Source: Gordonia amarae NBRC 15530
GTDB lineage: Bacteria; Actinomycetota; Actinomycetes; Mycobacteriales; Mycobacteriaceae
DNA: 64,000 nucleotides
Direction of reading: 5' to 3'
Assembly: GCF_000241345.1 (NCBI RefSeq)
Contig: NZ_BAED01000061.1
Location: 140,606 to 204,605 of the forward strand
Shown here piece by piece: positions 44,061 to 53,146 of this stretch. How positions within the stretch are numbered: the stretch's first letter is position 1; every line of letters starts with the position of its first letter. The notes under the pieces are model-generated. The model was not told the DNA's origin, did no database searches, and saw only the letters and a list, made by a program, of their open reading frames with translations. The translations under genes and the position numbers were made by a program.

Positions 44061-46814
44061 TCACGGGTGCTGCCACTCCTGGAACTCCGATCGGTGAGTG
44101 GCGATCCAGTCGCGGGCCACCTCGTCGGGCGTCTTCTTTCGCCGGTCCACCGCGTACACGAACTCGTTGACCTCGTCGATGCCGAAGTGGACGCGGGAGA
44201 GCCTCGCGAATGCGATGGGCGAGATCTTCTGCAGGGTGCGCGTCCAGGCGACATGTACGTCGACATCGGCCCCGCACTCGTCCTGGTAGCCGGTGGTGCA
44301 CCCGGTGCGCTTGAACGGGTCGGCGGTGAGCAGTCGCGGCGAGTACTGCTCGTGCAGCCAGTCGGGTTCGTAGGCGTAAAAGAGCAGCGGCCGTTTTCCG
44401 GCCTCCCGTTTCAGGTACGCCCGGAAGATGGTCTCGCTGTACGACTCCCCCTCGATCCGCAGATCTTTCTGCGCCCCGATCCACTTGTCGAGCAGCTTCG
44501 TCGATTCCCAGCCGCGCGGACCCGCCCAGATCTCGGCCTTACCGTCGCCGTCTGTGTCGAAGCGCGAGGCGGTGGCCTTGTCCGCGAGATCGGTCACCGA
44601 CGTCAGCGGTGCCTGCCCCTTCTTGTCCAGGATGTAGATGCCCTGGCCGCCGCGATAGCTGCTGTTATTGAGCATGATCTTGCCGGTGTCGATCTGCGAT
44701 CGGAAGCTGTCGCTCTGGTTCTGCAACCACAGGTCCGGATGGATCTGGACGGACGGTTTGTTTCCGGTGAGCGCGGCCACCGCACCCACCTGATCCATCG
44801 ACTGGACCTTGACCCGCACCTGCGGCGTCTCCACCACGTGCCGCAGGATCTGCGCGATCACACTCGCCGCGGGCCACCCGGGGTCGGCGATCGTGATGGT
44901 CGGCAGGCTTCCGTCGCGGACGAACAGCTCCGACTCCGCCGAGGATCCCGGGCGCGGTGCGAAGACGTTGCGATCGCCATATCCGCCCGCCGACGCGAAT
45001 GGCAGCAACATCACCGCCACGATCGCCAGCGCGGCGGTCGACAGATAGAACACCGTGAATGTGCGTGCGGTCGGTGTCACTTCGACCTCGCGCGTCGCGT
45101 CGTAGTCACCGTCCACCGAAGTACGCACGGTTCCGGGTAGCCTGAGCGAGTTCACATCTCCGGAACTGAGGACCTCGGTAGGCACGTAGTATGGCTTGCC
45201 GATCTCCCGGAATCCCTGCTCAAGACGCCACAATTGGTTCTTGAATCCGTGAATGTTGTTGCGGTCGTAGTCGTAGATGGTGAACATCACCAGGAATGCG
45301 CCCGCCGCGAACGCCACCGCGCCGACATTGCCGAGGAACGACGGTCCGCGCAACAGCAGCACGGTGAGGATACTGCCGAGGCCGGTGATCCAGAGCGCCG
45401 CCCATTCGCCGACCGACAGCCGATCCATGTGAATGGCCCGCCACTCAGCAAAGGCGTCGAGGACCTCCCGGCGTGCGTCCGGGGATGCGACTGCGGTGCG
45501 CACGCGGTCGACGATCGCCAGCGCCCGGTCCTCCCGGACGTCCGCGGAGCGCTCGAATTCCAGCTCGAGCAGGTTGCGCAGAAACCAGTCCGGTTCCTCG
45601 TGATCGTCCGAGGTGTCGGCCGCCATCATCGCCCGGACCAGCCTGGTGCGGGCGTCGAGTTCCTCGGTGCGGCGCCCGGCCACCCGGGACAGGATGAAGC
45701 CGGCGAGGATCGCGAACACCCCGGTCATCGCCGCGGCCATCTCCGCGGTGGGTCCTTCGATGGAGTCGGGCAGAAGCTGCGAACCCAACGCCACGTAGAC
45801 GCTGGCGATCAGGGTCAACGACACCGCGTTCGCCGATCGCTGCCGGGCGTGCAGGGTGAGATTGGAGAAGAGAATGATCACCAGGCCCAGCGCCGCGATG
45901 GGACGGACCGGCTCATTGAACAGCACATGCAGCAAGACCACCGACACCGCGGGCGAGAAGTAGGGCAGCGACGAGAGGGTCAGTGATTTGTACTCCCGGA
46001 ACGCCCACGTCCACGTCACCTCGGCGACGAGATAGGTTCCGATGCCGATCAGTGCACAGATGACGAGCACTTCCCGGTCGAAAGCGTAGAAACGCAACGT
46101 GTGATGGTTGAGCCGCAGGCTGAGCAGCACTCCGGCAAGGGCCACCACATTCGCCACCGAGATTGCGAAGAATGTCGCAATCGGCTGCGACCGGACCGAA
46201 TGGTTGAACGCATTTGTCGCGTTGATGGCGAAGGGCAGATAGAGCCCGCTGCCGATGGCCGCGACGAAGGCCCAGACGATCTCGCCGGACTCGCCCGTCG
46301 GACCGCCGTTGTGTCCGAGGCCCGATACGCCGATCGCCACCGCCCCGCCGAACGATGCCAGCACCAGAAGCCATTGATAACCCTGGAGTTTCGCGGCCGC
46401 GTTGCGCGCGATCAGCGGGGTGACCACCACGGCGATCAGCGGCCAGGTGAACGCGATCACTGTCGCATCGGCCTTGTCCGCACCGTAGAGCGCCCGATAG
46501 AAGCCGTAATACCAGAGCGCCAGGAAGAAACCCGAGGCACTCGCGGACAGAATCCCCGACAGTGTCCGGCGCCCGCCGCGCGCGAGCGCCACCACTTTCC
46601 GCCACAGGAACAGCGACACCACCGCGCTGGTGACCACCGAGATCGACGCCGAGGCGATATACACCTCGGCGTAGTCGCCTCTGTCCCCGATCTCGGTGAT
46701 GAAGATCGGCTTCAACGACCAGAATGCGACAGCGGTGATCGCTGCCACCGTGATGGCGGTGACCGGAATCTGCCGCCCCGTGCCGGTGTCGGTTACCAAC
46801 TCCGCGCCCCACAT
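44061..46814 (-). CDS. DMT-family permease fused to OpuAC-type substrate-binding domain
   Basis: A 917-aa membrane protein of unusual architecture. Residues about 15-375 carry ten or more hydrophobic segments resembling an EamA/DMT permease (FWSLKPIFITEIGDRGDYAEVYI, FTWPLIAVVVTPLIARNA, FNEPVRPIAALGLVIILFSNLTLHARQ). A charged cytoplasmic-like segment (about 390-475) is followed by more membrane segments (about 478-535 and 600-625). The C-terminal third (about 640-917) reads as a glycine-betaine/quaternary-amine-binding OpuAC domain: ADPGWPAASVIAQIL, SVQIHPDLWLQNQ, LFYAYEPDWLHEQY and a closing RTLQKISPIAFARLSRVHFGIDEVNEFVYAV. It suggests a secondary transporter with a tethered binding domain, perhaps for an osmolyte. 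Function is inferred. A -10-like TACAAT lies at 46841-46846. Confidence 0.75.
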   Translation of the reverse strand: MWGAELVTDTGTGRQIPVTAITVAAITAVAFWSLKPIFITEIGDRGDYAEVYIASASISVVTSAVVSLFLWRKVVALARGGRRTLSGILSASASGFFLALWYYGFYRALYGADKADATVIAFTWPLIAVVVTPLIARNAAAKLQGYQWLLVLASFGGAVAIGVSGLGHNGGPTGESGEIVWAFVAAIGSGLYLPFAINATNAFNHSVRSQPIATFFAISVANVVALAGVLLSLRLNHHTLRFYAFDREVLVICALIGIGTYLVAEVTWTWAFREYKSLTLSSLPYFSPAVSVVLLHVLFNEPVRPIAALGLVIILFSNLTLHARQRSANAVSLTLIASVYVALGSQLLPDSIEGPTAEMAAAMTGVFAILAGFILSRVAGRRTEELDARTRLVRAMMAADTSDDHEEPDWFLRNLLELEFERSADVREDRALAIVDRVRTAVASPDARREVLDAFAEWRAIHMDRLSVGEWAALWITGLGSILTVLLLRGPSFLGNVGAVAFAAGAFLVMFTIYDYDRNNIHGFKNQLWRLEQGFREIGKPYYVPTEVLSSGDVNSLRLPGTVRTSVDGDYDATREVEVTPTARTFTVFYLSTAALAIVAVMLLPFASAGGYGDRNVFAPRPGSSAESELFVRDGSLPTITIADPGWPAASVIAQILRHVVETPQVRVKVQSMDQVGAVAALTGNKPSVQIHPDLWLQNQSDSFRSQIDTGKIMLNNSSYRGGQGIYILDKKGQAPLTSVTDLADKATASRFDTDGDGKAEIWAGPRGWESTKLLDKWIGAQKDLRIEGESYSETIFRAYLKREAGKRPLLFYAYEPDWLHEQYSPRLLTADPFKRTGCTTGYQDECGADVDVHVAWTRTLQKISPIAFARLSRVHFGIDEVNEFVYAVDRRKKTPDEVARDWIATHRSEFQEWQHP

Positions 46815-46840
46815 CCTGTAGCTGTCGATGAACGCGCGTC

Positions 46841-46846
46841 ATTGTA
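46841..46846 (-). promoter_or_regulatory. Possible -10 element of the DMT-OpuAC gene
   Basis: TACAAT on the minus strand lies 26 nt upstream of the ATG and overlaps a TTGTACAA palindrome that might be a regulator site. No convincing -35 is seen. The remaining gap up to the TauE-like gene (to 47029) shows no gene. Confidence 0.35.
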
Positions 46847-47029
46847 CAAGTCGGACAACGACTGTCCCGGGTGCGCGACACGCGGCATACCGGCTGCGAC
46901 AGGCGGCGGAGTTTTCTTCGCGGTGAAGAAATGGCCGCATGGCCCGGCGATTTCAGTCACACTGCGGTGGGTGCACCACGCCCAGCGCGTTGCGGCCGGA
47001 GCGACGACCCGGCCGCAACGCAGGGGGTG

Positions 47030-47773
47030 TCAGCGCACTCCCAGCCACACCGCGAGGGCCAGGCCACCGATGCCGATGGTGATGCGCAGCGGGCCGGCGG
47101 GCAGGCGTTTGACGACCGGCGGTCCACACCAGCCACCGGCGAAGCAGCCGACGCCCATCACGATCGCGGCCCACCAGTCGACCGGGCCCCAGATGATGAA
47201 GGCGATGGCCGCGACGGTGTTGGAGATCCCGAGGAACAGCGACTTGGACAGCGCCGCCTTCCACAGCGGTTCGCTGGTGACCACCAGCATCAGCGCCAGC
47301 ACCATGATCCCGGCGCCGGCGCCGAAGTAGCCGCCGTACACCGAGATCGCCAGCATGCCGAGGAAGAACAGCCACGGCTTGTCGTCGTGGGTGGCGAGCT
47401 TACGCAGCGCCGGCTGGCACAGCAGCGCGAGAGCGGCGAGCGCCACCAGGAACGGGACGATCACCTCGAACGAACCCTCGGAGCTGAGCAGCAGTGCGGC
47501 CGCGCCGATGACACCGCCGATCACCGACGCCACGATGCCCAGGATCGTGCGGCGCCGCTCGCCGTCGAACAGGGCCTTGCCCGCCTGGGTGGTGCTGCCG
47601 ATGCCGACGGCTACCACAGAGATGGTGTTGGTGACGTTCGCCGCCACCGGGCTCAGGCCCACGGCCAGCAGCGCCGGATAGCTCACCACCGACGCCAGGC
47701 CGGTGACATACCCGATCAGGCCTGCCCCGAACCCTGCGGCAAGGAGGAATACGAATTCGACAACCGGACTCAT
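47030..47773 (-). CDS. TauE/SafE family anion exporter
   Basis: A 247-aa membrane protein with eight or so hydrophobic segments. Two family repeats are visible: GFGAGLIGYVTGLASVVSYPALLAVGLSPVAANVTNTISV and GGYFGAGAGIMVLALMLVVTSEPLWKAALSKSLFLGISNTVA. TauE/SafE proteins are proposed exporters of sulfite, sulfoacetate or other organosulfur anions. The ATG at 47773 is used; upstream in the same frame lies repeat B2, so a longer protein is unlikely. No sulfur gene is directly adjacent, though a putative organosulfur locus is elsewhere in the window. Confidence 0.85.
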   Translation of the reverse strand: MSPVVEFVFLLAAGFGAGLIGYVTGLASVVSYPALLAVGLSPVAANVTNTISVVAVGIGSTTQAGKALFDGERRRTILGIVASVIGGVIGAAALLLSSEGSFEVIVPFLVALAALALLCQPALRKLATHDDKPWLFFLGMLAISVYGGYFGAGAGIMVLALMLVVTSEPLWKAALSKSLFLGISNTVAAIAFIIWGPVDWWAAIVMGVGCFAGGWCGPPVVKRLPAGPLRITIGIGGLALAVWLGVR

Positions 47774-47798
47774 TGTGCGTTCCAGATGGTTCCGTCCG

Positions 47799-47915
47799 CC
47801 GGTTGAGGTGCGAGGAGCGCAAGCGACGAGCCTCGAAACCCGGTGAGGGGACAATGTCGTCTCACGATGTTTCGAGGCTCCTCGGCCAGCGGCTCGTCAC
47901 ACCTCAACCAGCGGA
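47799..47915. repeat. Long palindromic repeat, family B copy 2
   Basis: An imperfect inverted repeat with outer ends GGTTGAGGTGCGAGGAGCG and CACACCTCAACCAGC, inner CCTCGAAACCCGGTGA and TCACGATGTTTCGAGG, and core GACAATGTC. It lies between the TauE-like gene and purH. Confidence 0.8.
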
Positions 47916-47956
47916 GGAGGAGCAAGCGATCGAGGTGGGCAGATCGGTGCGGCCGG

Positions 47957-49534
47957 TCAGTGCGCGAAATGGCGTGCGCCCGTGAGGTAGAGGGTGACCC
48001 CGGCCTCGGCGGCGGCGGCAATGACCTCGTTGTCACGGATCGACCCGCCGGGCTGCACAACGGCTTTCACGCCACCGGCGATCAGCACCTGCAGGCCGTC
48101 GGGGAACGGGAAGAACGCGTCGGAGGCGGCGACACTGCCCTGGGCGCGCTCGCCCGCCCGGTTGACGGCCAGATGCGCGGAGTCGACGCGATTGACCTGC
48201 CCCATGCCCACACCCACCGACGCGCCGTCGGAGGCCAGCAGGATGGCGTTGGACTTGACCGCACGGCATGCGCGCCAGGCGAATTCGAGGTCGGCGAGGG
48301 TGTCGGCGTCGGCGGCCGCTCCGGCGGCGAGGGTCCAGTTGGCCGGGTTGTCGCCCTCGGCGTCGATCACGTCGCGCCACTGCACCAGCATGCCGCCGGA
48401 CACCGGGCGCCGCTCCACGCTGCCCTTGTTGGGCGGAACCGCGCGCAGCACCCGGATGTTCTTCTTGCGGGTGAGCACCGACAGCGCACCGTCGGCGAAA
48501 CCGGGGGCGATGAGGACCTCGGTGAAGATCTCGGCGACCTGCTCGGCCATCTCGACGGTGATCTCGCGGTTGGCCGCGATCACGCCGCCGTACGCGCTGA
48601 CCGGGTCACAGGCGTGCGCCTTGCGGTGCGCCTCACCGATGTCGGCGCCGACGGCGATGCCACACGGGTTGGCGTGCTTGATGATTGCCACCGCGGGGCC
48701 GTCGAAGTCGTGGGCACTGCGCCAGGCGGCGTCGGCGTCGGTGAAGTTGTTGAAGCTCATCTGCTTGCCGTGCAACTGCTCGGCGGTGGCCAGGCCGGAG
48801 GGCCGGGACGTGGACTGGTAGAGCGCGCCGGGCTGATGCGGGTTCTCGCCGTAGCGCAGCACCTCTTTGAGTTCCCAGGTCTCACCGGCCCATTCGGGGA
48901 ACTCGCCCTCACCGGTACCGGGCACCACAGCGCGGTACATCCACGAGGCCACGGCTACGTCGTAGTCTGCGGTGTGCCGGAAAGCCTTGGCCGCCAGCAG
49001 TTGCCGCTGTGCGAGGGTGAATCCGCCCGCGTCGAGGGCCGCACGCACGTCGTCGTAGTCGCCTGGGTTGACCACCACGGCCACCGACGGATGATTCTTG
49101 GCGGCACCGCGCACCATCGACGGTCCGCCGATGTCGATCTGCTCGACGCACTCGTCCTGCGAGGCGCCGGAGGCGACGGTCTGGGTGAACGGGTACAGGT
49201 TGACCACCACGAGTTCGAACGCCTCGACGCCGAGGTCGGCGAGCTGGGCGAGGTGATCGTTCTTGCGGGTGTCGGCGAGGATGCCGGCGTGCACCTTGGG
49301 ATGCAGCGTCTTGACCCGTCCCTCAAGGCATTCCGGGAATCCGGTGAGGGTGGACACCTCGATGACGGGGACGCCGGTGTCGGCGATGGTCTTGGCGGTG
49401 GAGCCGGTGGAGACGATCTCCACTCCCGCCGCGTGCAGGGTGGCGGCGAGTTCGGGCAGTCCGCTCTTGTCGTAGACACTCACGAGCGCCCGGCGGATGG
49501 GTCGACGGCCGTCGGCTGAGAGAGGAGCGTTCAC
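47957..49534 (-). CDS. purH: Bifunctional AICAR transformylase/IMP cyclohydrolase
   Basis: A 525-aa enzyme for the last two steps of IMP synthesis. The N-terminal cyclohydrolase domain opens [37 protein letters not shown] and includes the HPKVHAGIL segment. The C-terminal formyltransferase domain contains [26 protein letters not shown] and the closing [31 protein letters not shown]. Length and motifs match the family. The start overlaps the purN stop by 4 nt, so the genes are coupled. Confidence 0.97.
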   Translation of the reverse strand: MNAPLSADGRRPIRRALVSVYDKSGLPELAATLHAAGVEIVSTGSTAKTIADTGVPVIEVSTLTGFPECLEGRVKTLHPKVHAGILADTRKNDHLAQLADLGVEAFELVVVNLYPFTQTVASGASQDECVEQIDIGGPSMVRGAAKNHPSVAVVVNPGDYDDVRAALDAGGFTLAQRQLLAAKAFRHTADYDVAVASWMYRAVVPGTGEGEFPEWAGETWELKEVLRYGENPHQPGALYQSTSRPSGLATAEQLHGKQMSFNNFTDADAAWRSAHDFDGPAVAIIKHANPCGIAVGADIGEAHRKAHACDPVSAYGGVIAANREITVEMAEQVAEIFTEVLIAPGFADGALSVLTRKKNIRVLRAVPPNKGSVERRPVSGGMLVQWRDVIDAEGDNPANWTLAAGAAADADTLADLEFAWRACRAVKSNAILLASDGASVGVGMGQVNRVDSAHLAVNRAGERAQGSVAASDAFFPFPDGLQVLIAGGVKAVVQPGGSIRDNEVIAAAAEAGVTLYLTGARHFAH

Positions 49535-50199
49535 GGGATGCGGGCCTTTCGTCCTTCGATGACAACACCTTTGGCGACCAGGGCGGTCACCATGTCTGCG
49601 AGCAGTTCGCGCTCGATGATCTTGATCCGTTCGTGCAGGGTGTCCGCGGTGTCGTCGTCGGCGATCTGCACGGCTCGCTGTGCGAGGATCGGTCCGGTGT
49701 CGACTCCGTCGTCGACGAGGTGAACCGTTGTCCCGGTGACCTTTACACCGTGGGCGAGGGCGTCGGCGACCCCGTGCGCGCCGGGGAACGACGGCAGCAG
49801 CGCGGGATGTGAATTGACGATGTGCCCGCCGAAGCGGCCCAGGAACCGCGGTCCGAGGATCTTCATGAAGCCCGCCGTCACCACCCAGTCGGGTGCGGCC
49901 TGATCGGTGAGATCGCGCAGCGCGTCATCCCAGGCGGCACGATCGGGGTGGTCGGCGACCCGGCAGGTGAACGACGCGATACCCGCGTCCTGTGCGATCG
50001 AGACGGCGGCGCAATCCCTGTCGACGCCGACGGCCACGATCTCGAACACCGAGCCGGGCCTGCGGGAACGTTCGATCAGCGAGGCGAGCAGCGAACCGGC
50101 ACCGGAGGCGAGCACGACGATACGGGCTAACCGGCCGGAGATAGGTGCAACCTGCGACGACGGCTCGGGCGTCGGCGATCCTGCTGGGGCTGCACTCAC
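49531..50199 (-). CDS. purN: Phosphoribosylglycinamide formyltransferase
   Basis: A 222-aa GAR transformylase using 10-formyltetrahydrofolate. Characteristic parts are [17 protein letters not shown] at the N-terminus after a short variable leader, [35 protein letters not shown] with the catalytic Asn-His pair, and the [21 protein letters not shown] loop with the catalytic Asp. The start is GTG; the first 20 residues ([15 protein letters not shown]) are a non-conserved extension. It is translationally coupled to purH. Confidence 0.96.
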   Translation of the reverse strand: MSAAPAGSPTPEPSSQVAPISGRLARIVVLASGAGSLLASLIERSRRPGSVFEIVAVGVDRDCAAVSIAQDAGIASFTCRVADHPDRAAWDDALRDLTDQAAPDWVVTAGFMKILGPRFLGRFGGHIVNSHPALLPSFPGAHGVADALAHGVKVTGTTVHLVDDGVDTGPILAQRAVQIADDDTADTLHERIKIIERELLADMVTALVAKGVVIEGRKARIP

Positions 50200-50256
50200 T
50201 CGTGCCAGCCTAACGGTGACCCGATTGCGACCTGCTGTCAGGTCGCCGTAGACAGA

Positions 50257-51822
50257 TCACAGCCGGTCGTTGAGCTTGCGGCTGATGGCCCGCTCGGTGT
50301 CGTACTCGTCCAGATCCATCTCGCCGAAGTCGAAGTCTGGCGCGTTGACGCGGGTGTTACGCGGGGTCTTGGCCTGATCGGCGGCGTCCGCGTCGGACCC
50401 GGCGTCGGCAGTTGGGTCGCCGTCCGGATCGTCGGTGTCCTGGTCGTCGGCCCCGTCCAGGTCGTCGTCCCCGTCCAGGTCGTCGTCCTCATCCAGGTCG
50501 TCGTCCCCGTCCAGGTCGTCGACGTCTTCGTCCCAGTCCGATTCCATCTCCCAGTCGTCCGCGGCCTCCGGCTCCGGAGCCGGCCTCTGTGCGGCGCGGG
50601 CGGCGGACCGGGTGGCGCGGGCCGCGGGCAGCAGGGCGTTGACCAGCACGACGAGACCGCCGATGAGCACGATCCAGCCCAGCGTGAAGACACCGGTGGT
50701 CACCGGGGTGACGCCCGCCTCGCCGAGTTCCCCGACCCGCCCGCCGGCCAGTTCGGCGAGCACGGTCACCAGGGCGGCGGCCACCGCACCTGCCACGGCG
50801 ACGGCGCGGAAATGGGCCAGCGGATCGGCGGACCGGCACTTGACGGCCACAACCAGGGCGATCACCGCGGGCACCACGAAACCCGCGGCGCCGACGGTGC
50901 CGAGGCCCTCGCCGGGCAGCGCGGCGAGCACGGGCAGGGGCGGGACGTCGCCGCCGGTCACCGACATCAGATCGACGGATGCGGTGCCGACCTGCGCCCT
51001 GGCGCCCACCAGGATCGCGGCGGCGCCGACGATGAGGTTGGGCAGGTACAGCACCGACAACACGCCCAGGCCCAGGTAGCCGTCGAAGTCGTAGCCGCCG
51101 TCGAACAGTGCAGTCACCTGACCCCAGTTGAGGATCAGCCGCACCGTCACGAGGATCCCGCCGACAGCGAGCAGCGCGAACAGTGCGGCCGTACCGAAAC
51201 GCAGACCGGCCTTGTCCGCGGCACTGACGCTGACGTGCCGCCGCAGCGGTGCGTGCGCGGACGCGCCGACACCGATCGCGGCGGCCACCGCGTGCACCAG
51301 CAGCGTGCGCACGAACGCCGACAGCGAGTCGGGGCTCTGGATCTGGGAGGTCGTCGCCCCGTCCATGACGACGGCGACGGCCATCGCCGTGAGTACCAGG
51401 GGTCCACCGACGGCCGCGGCGACGATGGCGGCGAGCTCGCCGCCGTCGCGGTCGCGGCCCGCGGACCGGACCACCGCGGCGGTGCCCGCGACGATGAGCA
51501 GCGTCGGCAGCAGCGGCAGCGCGCCTATCGTGACACCCGACAGCGAGACCGGCACCTGATGCACGGCCAGCCAGGTGGCGCCGAGTGTGCCGATCAGACC
51601 GCCGAGATCGGCACCCGCGAGCAGCAGCGTGGCCAGGAGTGCCACGAACAGCACCGCGAGCGTGGCCAGCGGCAGCGCGAACGCGACGATGAGCAACTCC
51701 CGGGCGGAGCCGTCGACCGCGACGCGGCGTGCGCGATGGTTGCGCCGCACCTGTCGCAGGCGCGACGCGAGAGTGTCGGTCCGGGTCGCTGTTCGTGTTG
51801 CCATCGCCTTCGAGACTGACAC
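50257..51822 (-). CDS. DUF6350 membrane protein (Rv0955-like) with acidic repeat tail
   Basis: A 521-aa integral membrane protein resembling mycobacterial Rv0955, which also sits upstream of purN-purH. About ten hydrophobic segments fill residues 40-415; a family landmark is TWLAVHQVPVSLSGVTIGALPLLPTLL. Residues about 430-490 are a strongly acidic tail with tandem DLDGDD/DLDEDD units, encoded by an 18-bp DNA repeat around 50450-50520. The C-terminus is DFGEMDLDEYDTERAISRKLNDRL. Function unknown. GTG at 51822 or ATG at 51804 (just after GAAGGCG) could be the start. Confidence 0.8.
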   Translation of the reverse strand: MSVSKAMATRTATRTDTLASRLRQVRRNHRARRVAVDGSARELLIVAFALPLATLAVLFVALLATLLLAGADLGGLIGTLGATWLAVHQVPVSLSGVTIGALPLLPTLLIVAGTAAVVRSAGRDRDGGELAAIVAAAVGGPLVLTAMAVAVVMDGATTSQIQSPDSLSAFVRTLLVHAVAAAIGVGASAHAPLRRHVSVSAADKAGLRFGTAALFALLAVGGILVTVRLILNWGQVTALFDGGYDFDGYLGLGVLSVLYLPNLIVGAAAILVGARAQVGTASVDLMSVTGGDVPPLPVLAALPGEGLGTVGAAGFVVPAVIALVVAVKCRSADPLAHFRAVAVAGAVAAALVTVLAELAGGRVGELGEAGVTPVTTGVFTLGWIVLIGGLVVLVNALLPAARATRSAARAAQRPAPEPEAADDWEMESDWDEDVDDLDGDDDLDEDDDLDGDDDLDGADDQDTDDPDGDPTADAGSDADAADQAKTPRNTRVNAPDFDFGEMDLDEYDTERAISRKLNDRL

Positions 51823-51906
51823 GCCACGTCTGCAACATCCGTCCGACGCGCCGCACCACTCCCAAAAATCACACAGTCACCAGGTGTCGCGGTGAGTTCA
51901 CAGAAA

Positions 51907-51942
51907 ACAGTGAGGGCCCGCCGGACGGCGGACCCTCACTGT
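51907..51942 (-). terminator. Rho-independent terminator of the DUF5336 gene
   Basis: ACAGTGAGGG pairs with CCCTCACTGT around an inner CCGCC/GGCGG stem. On the minus strand the hairpin is followed by TTTTCT. It lies 20 nt after the DUF5336 stop. Confidence 0.85.
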
Positions 51943-51961
51943 GCGTATGTATCTGAACCGG

Positions 51962-52948
51962 TCAGTACTGGTAACCGGAACCGGAGGAGAAGTTGCTCTG
52001 CTGGCCTCCACCGGGCTGGCCGCCACCGTGCTGCCCCGGGTTGTTGAACGCCGTGGTCGCGCTGTCGGACCCCGGGGCGCTGCCGTAGCTGCCATAGGAC
52101 GGACCGCCCGAGGGCGCCGCGCCCGGATCGGCCGCCGGCTGACCGGCACCCGGCGACGACTGTCCCTGCCCGTACGACGGTCCGTACTGGGTGGCGCCGT
52201 AGCTGCCGTACGACGGGGCCTGCGGCTCCGACGACGGGGCGGACGGGGTCGGGGTCGGGGCAGCGGATGCTGCGGGAGTACCGGCCGACGGCGAGGTGGT
52301 GGTGCCCGCGGTCTTGACCAGACCGGCGTCGATGAGCAGCCACAGCACGGCCGCGATCGACATCAGGATGCCCGCGACCAGCAGGATGATGGCACCCGAG
52401 CCGGTGTCGAAGCCGGAGTCGCCCTTCGCGACCATCGCGAACAGCGTGACGACCGTGCCCGCCACGGTCAGCGCCGCGACCACCGCCACCGGCGGGGTCT
52501 TTCCGCCCGGCAGGAAGTAGGTGAGCGCGAGGAAGGCCGCGACGACGATCGCGATGTAGGGCGCGCCGAACTGCGAACCGGAACCGAACACCGGCACCGA
52601 TTGCTCGCCCGCGCTGGCCCCCGCGAGGAACCCGCAGAACATCGCCAGGAGACCGAGGCCTCCGACTGCCGCGGCGAGGATCAGCTGCACGTTGGCGGGC
52701 AGCCCGTGGCCACCGCTCGCGGCCGGGGTGCTCGGCGCCGCGCCGTATCCGTACCGGCCCGGCGACTGCTGGGACTGCTGCGGCTGCTGTCCGTAGGACT
52801 GCTGGCCTCCCCCGTACGACGGCTGGCCGTAGGACTGGGGAGCCTGCTGACCCCCCGACTGCTGGCCGTAACCGGAATACTGCTGCCCGTAGGGCTGACC
52901 GGAGGCGCCGGGCTGCTGCCCGTAGCCACCACCTGGTTGATACGACAT
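51962..52948 (-). CDS. DUF5336 protein, 34-kDa-antigen-like (Rv0954-like)
   Basis: A 328-aa membrane protein. The N-terminal 75 residues are Gln/Gly/Tyr-rich repeats (GYGQQ, QSYGQQ). Four hydrophobic segments follow (VQLILAAAVGGLGLLAMFCGFLAG, PYIAIVVAAFLALTYFLPGG, PVAVVAALTVAGTVVTLFAMV, IILLVAGILMSIAAVLWLLID; about 85-215). The C-terminus is again a low-complexity tail rich in Ala, Pro, Ser, Gly and Tyr. Architecture and position next to the DUF6350-purN-purH block match mycobacterial Rv0954. Function unknown, envelope-associated. The ATG at 52948 has AGGAG about 11 nt upstream. The 198-bp gap upstream holds its promoter. Confidence 0.85.
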   Translation of the reverse strand: MSYQPGGGYGQQPGASGQPYGQQYSGYGQQSGGQQAPQSYGQPSYGGGQQSYGQQPQQSQQSPGRYGYGAAPSTPAASGGHGLPANVQLILAAAVGGLGLLAMFCGFLAGASAGEQSVPVFGSGSQFGAPYIAIVVAAFLALTYFLPGGKTPPVAVVAALTVAGTVVTLFAMVAKGDSGFDTGSGAIILLVAGILMSIAAVLWLLIDAGLVKTAGTTTSPSAGTPAASAAPTPTPSAPSSEPQAPSYGSYGATQYGPSYGQGQSSPGAGQPAADPGAAPSGGPSYGSYGSAPGSDSATTAFNNPGQHGGGQPGGGQQSNFSSGSGYQY

Positions 52949-53146
52949 AATGCTCTGAACTCCTGCTCGGTTGTGGTCGCCCCCCGCTGTGAGCGCAATG
53001 GACCTCGTCCCACGGTAATACACGCGATGCGGTGAACCGCAAGCCTCGCCTTTACCTTCGCATGAAAGCCAGGATCGTGCCGAGGACTGCGGCTACCGGA
53101 ATACAGCGCAATTCCGGTATATCCGTCCGCGCTCGGTTCGGCCGCG

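Noticed and set aside
47774..47854. N-terminal extension of the TauE-like protein
   Set aside because: It would be encoded by repeat B2. The true hydrophobic start begins at 47773.
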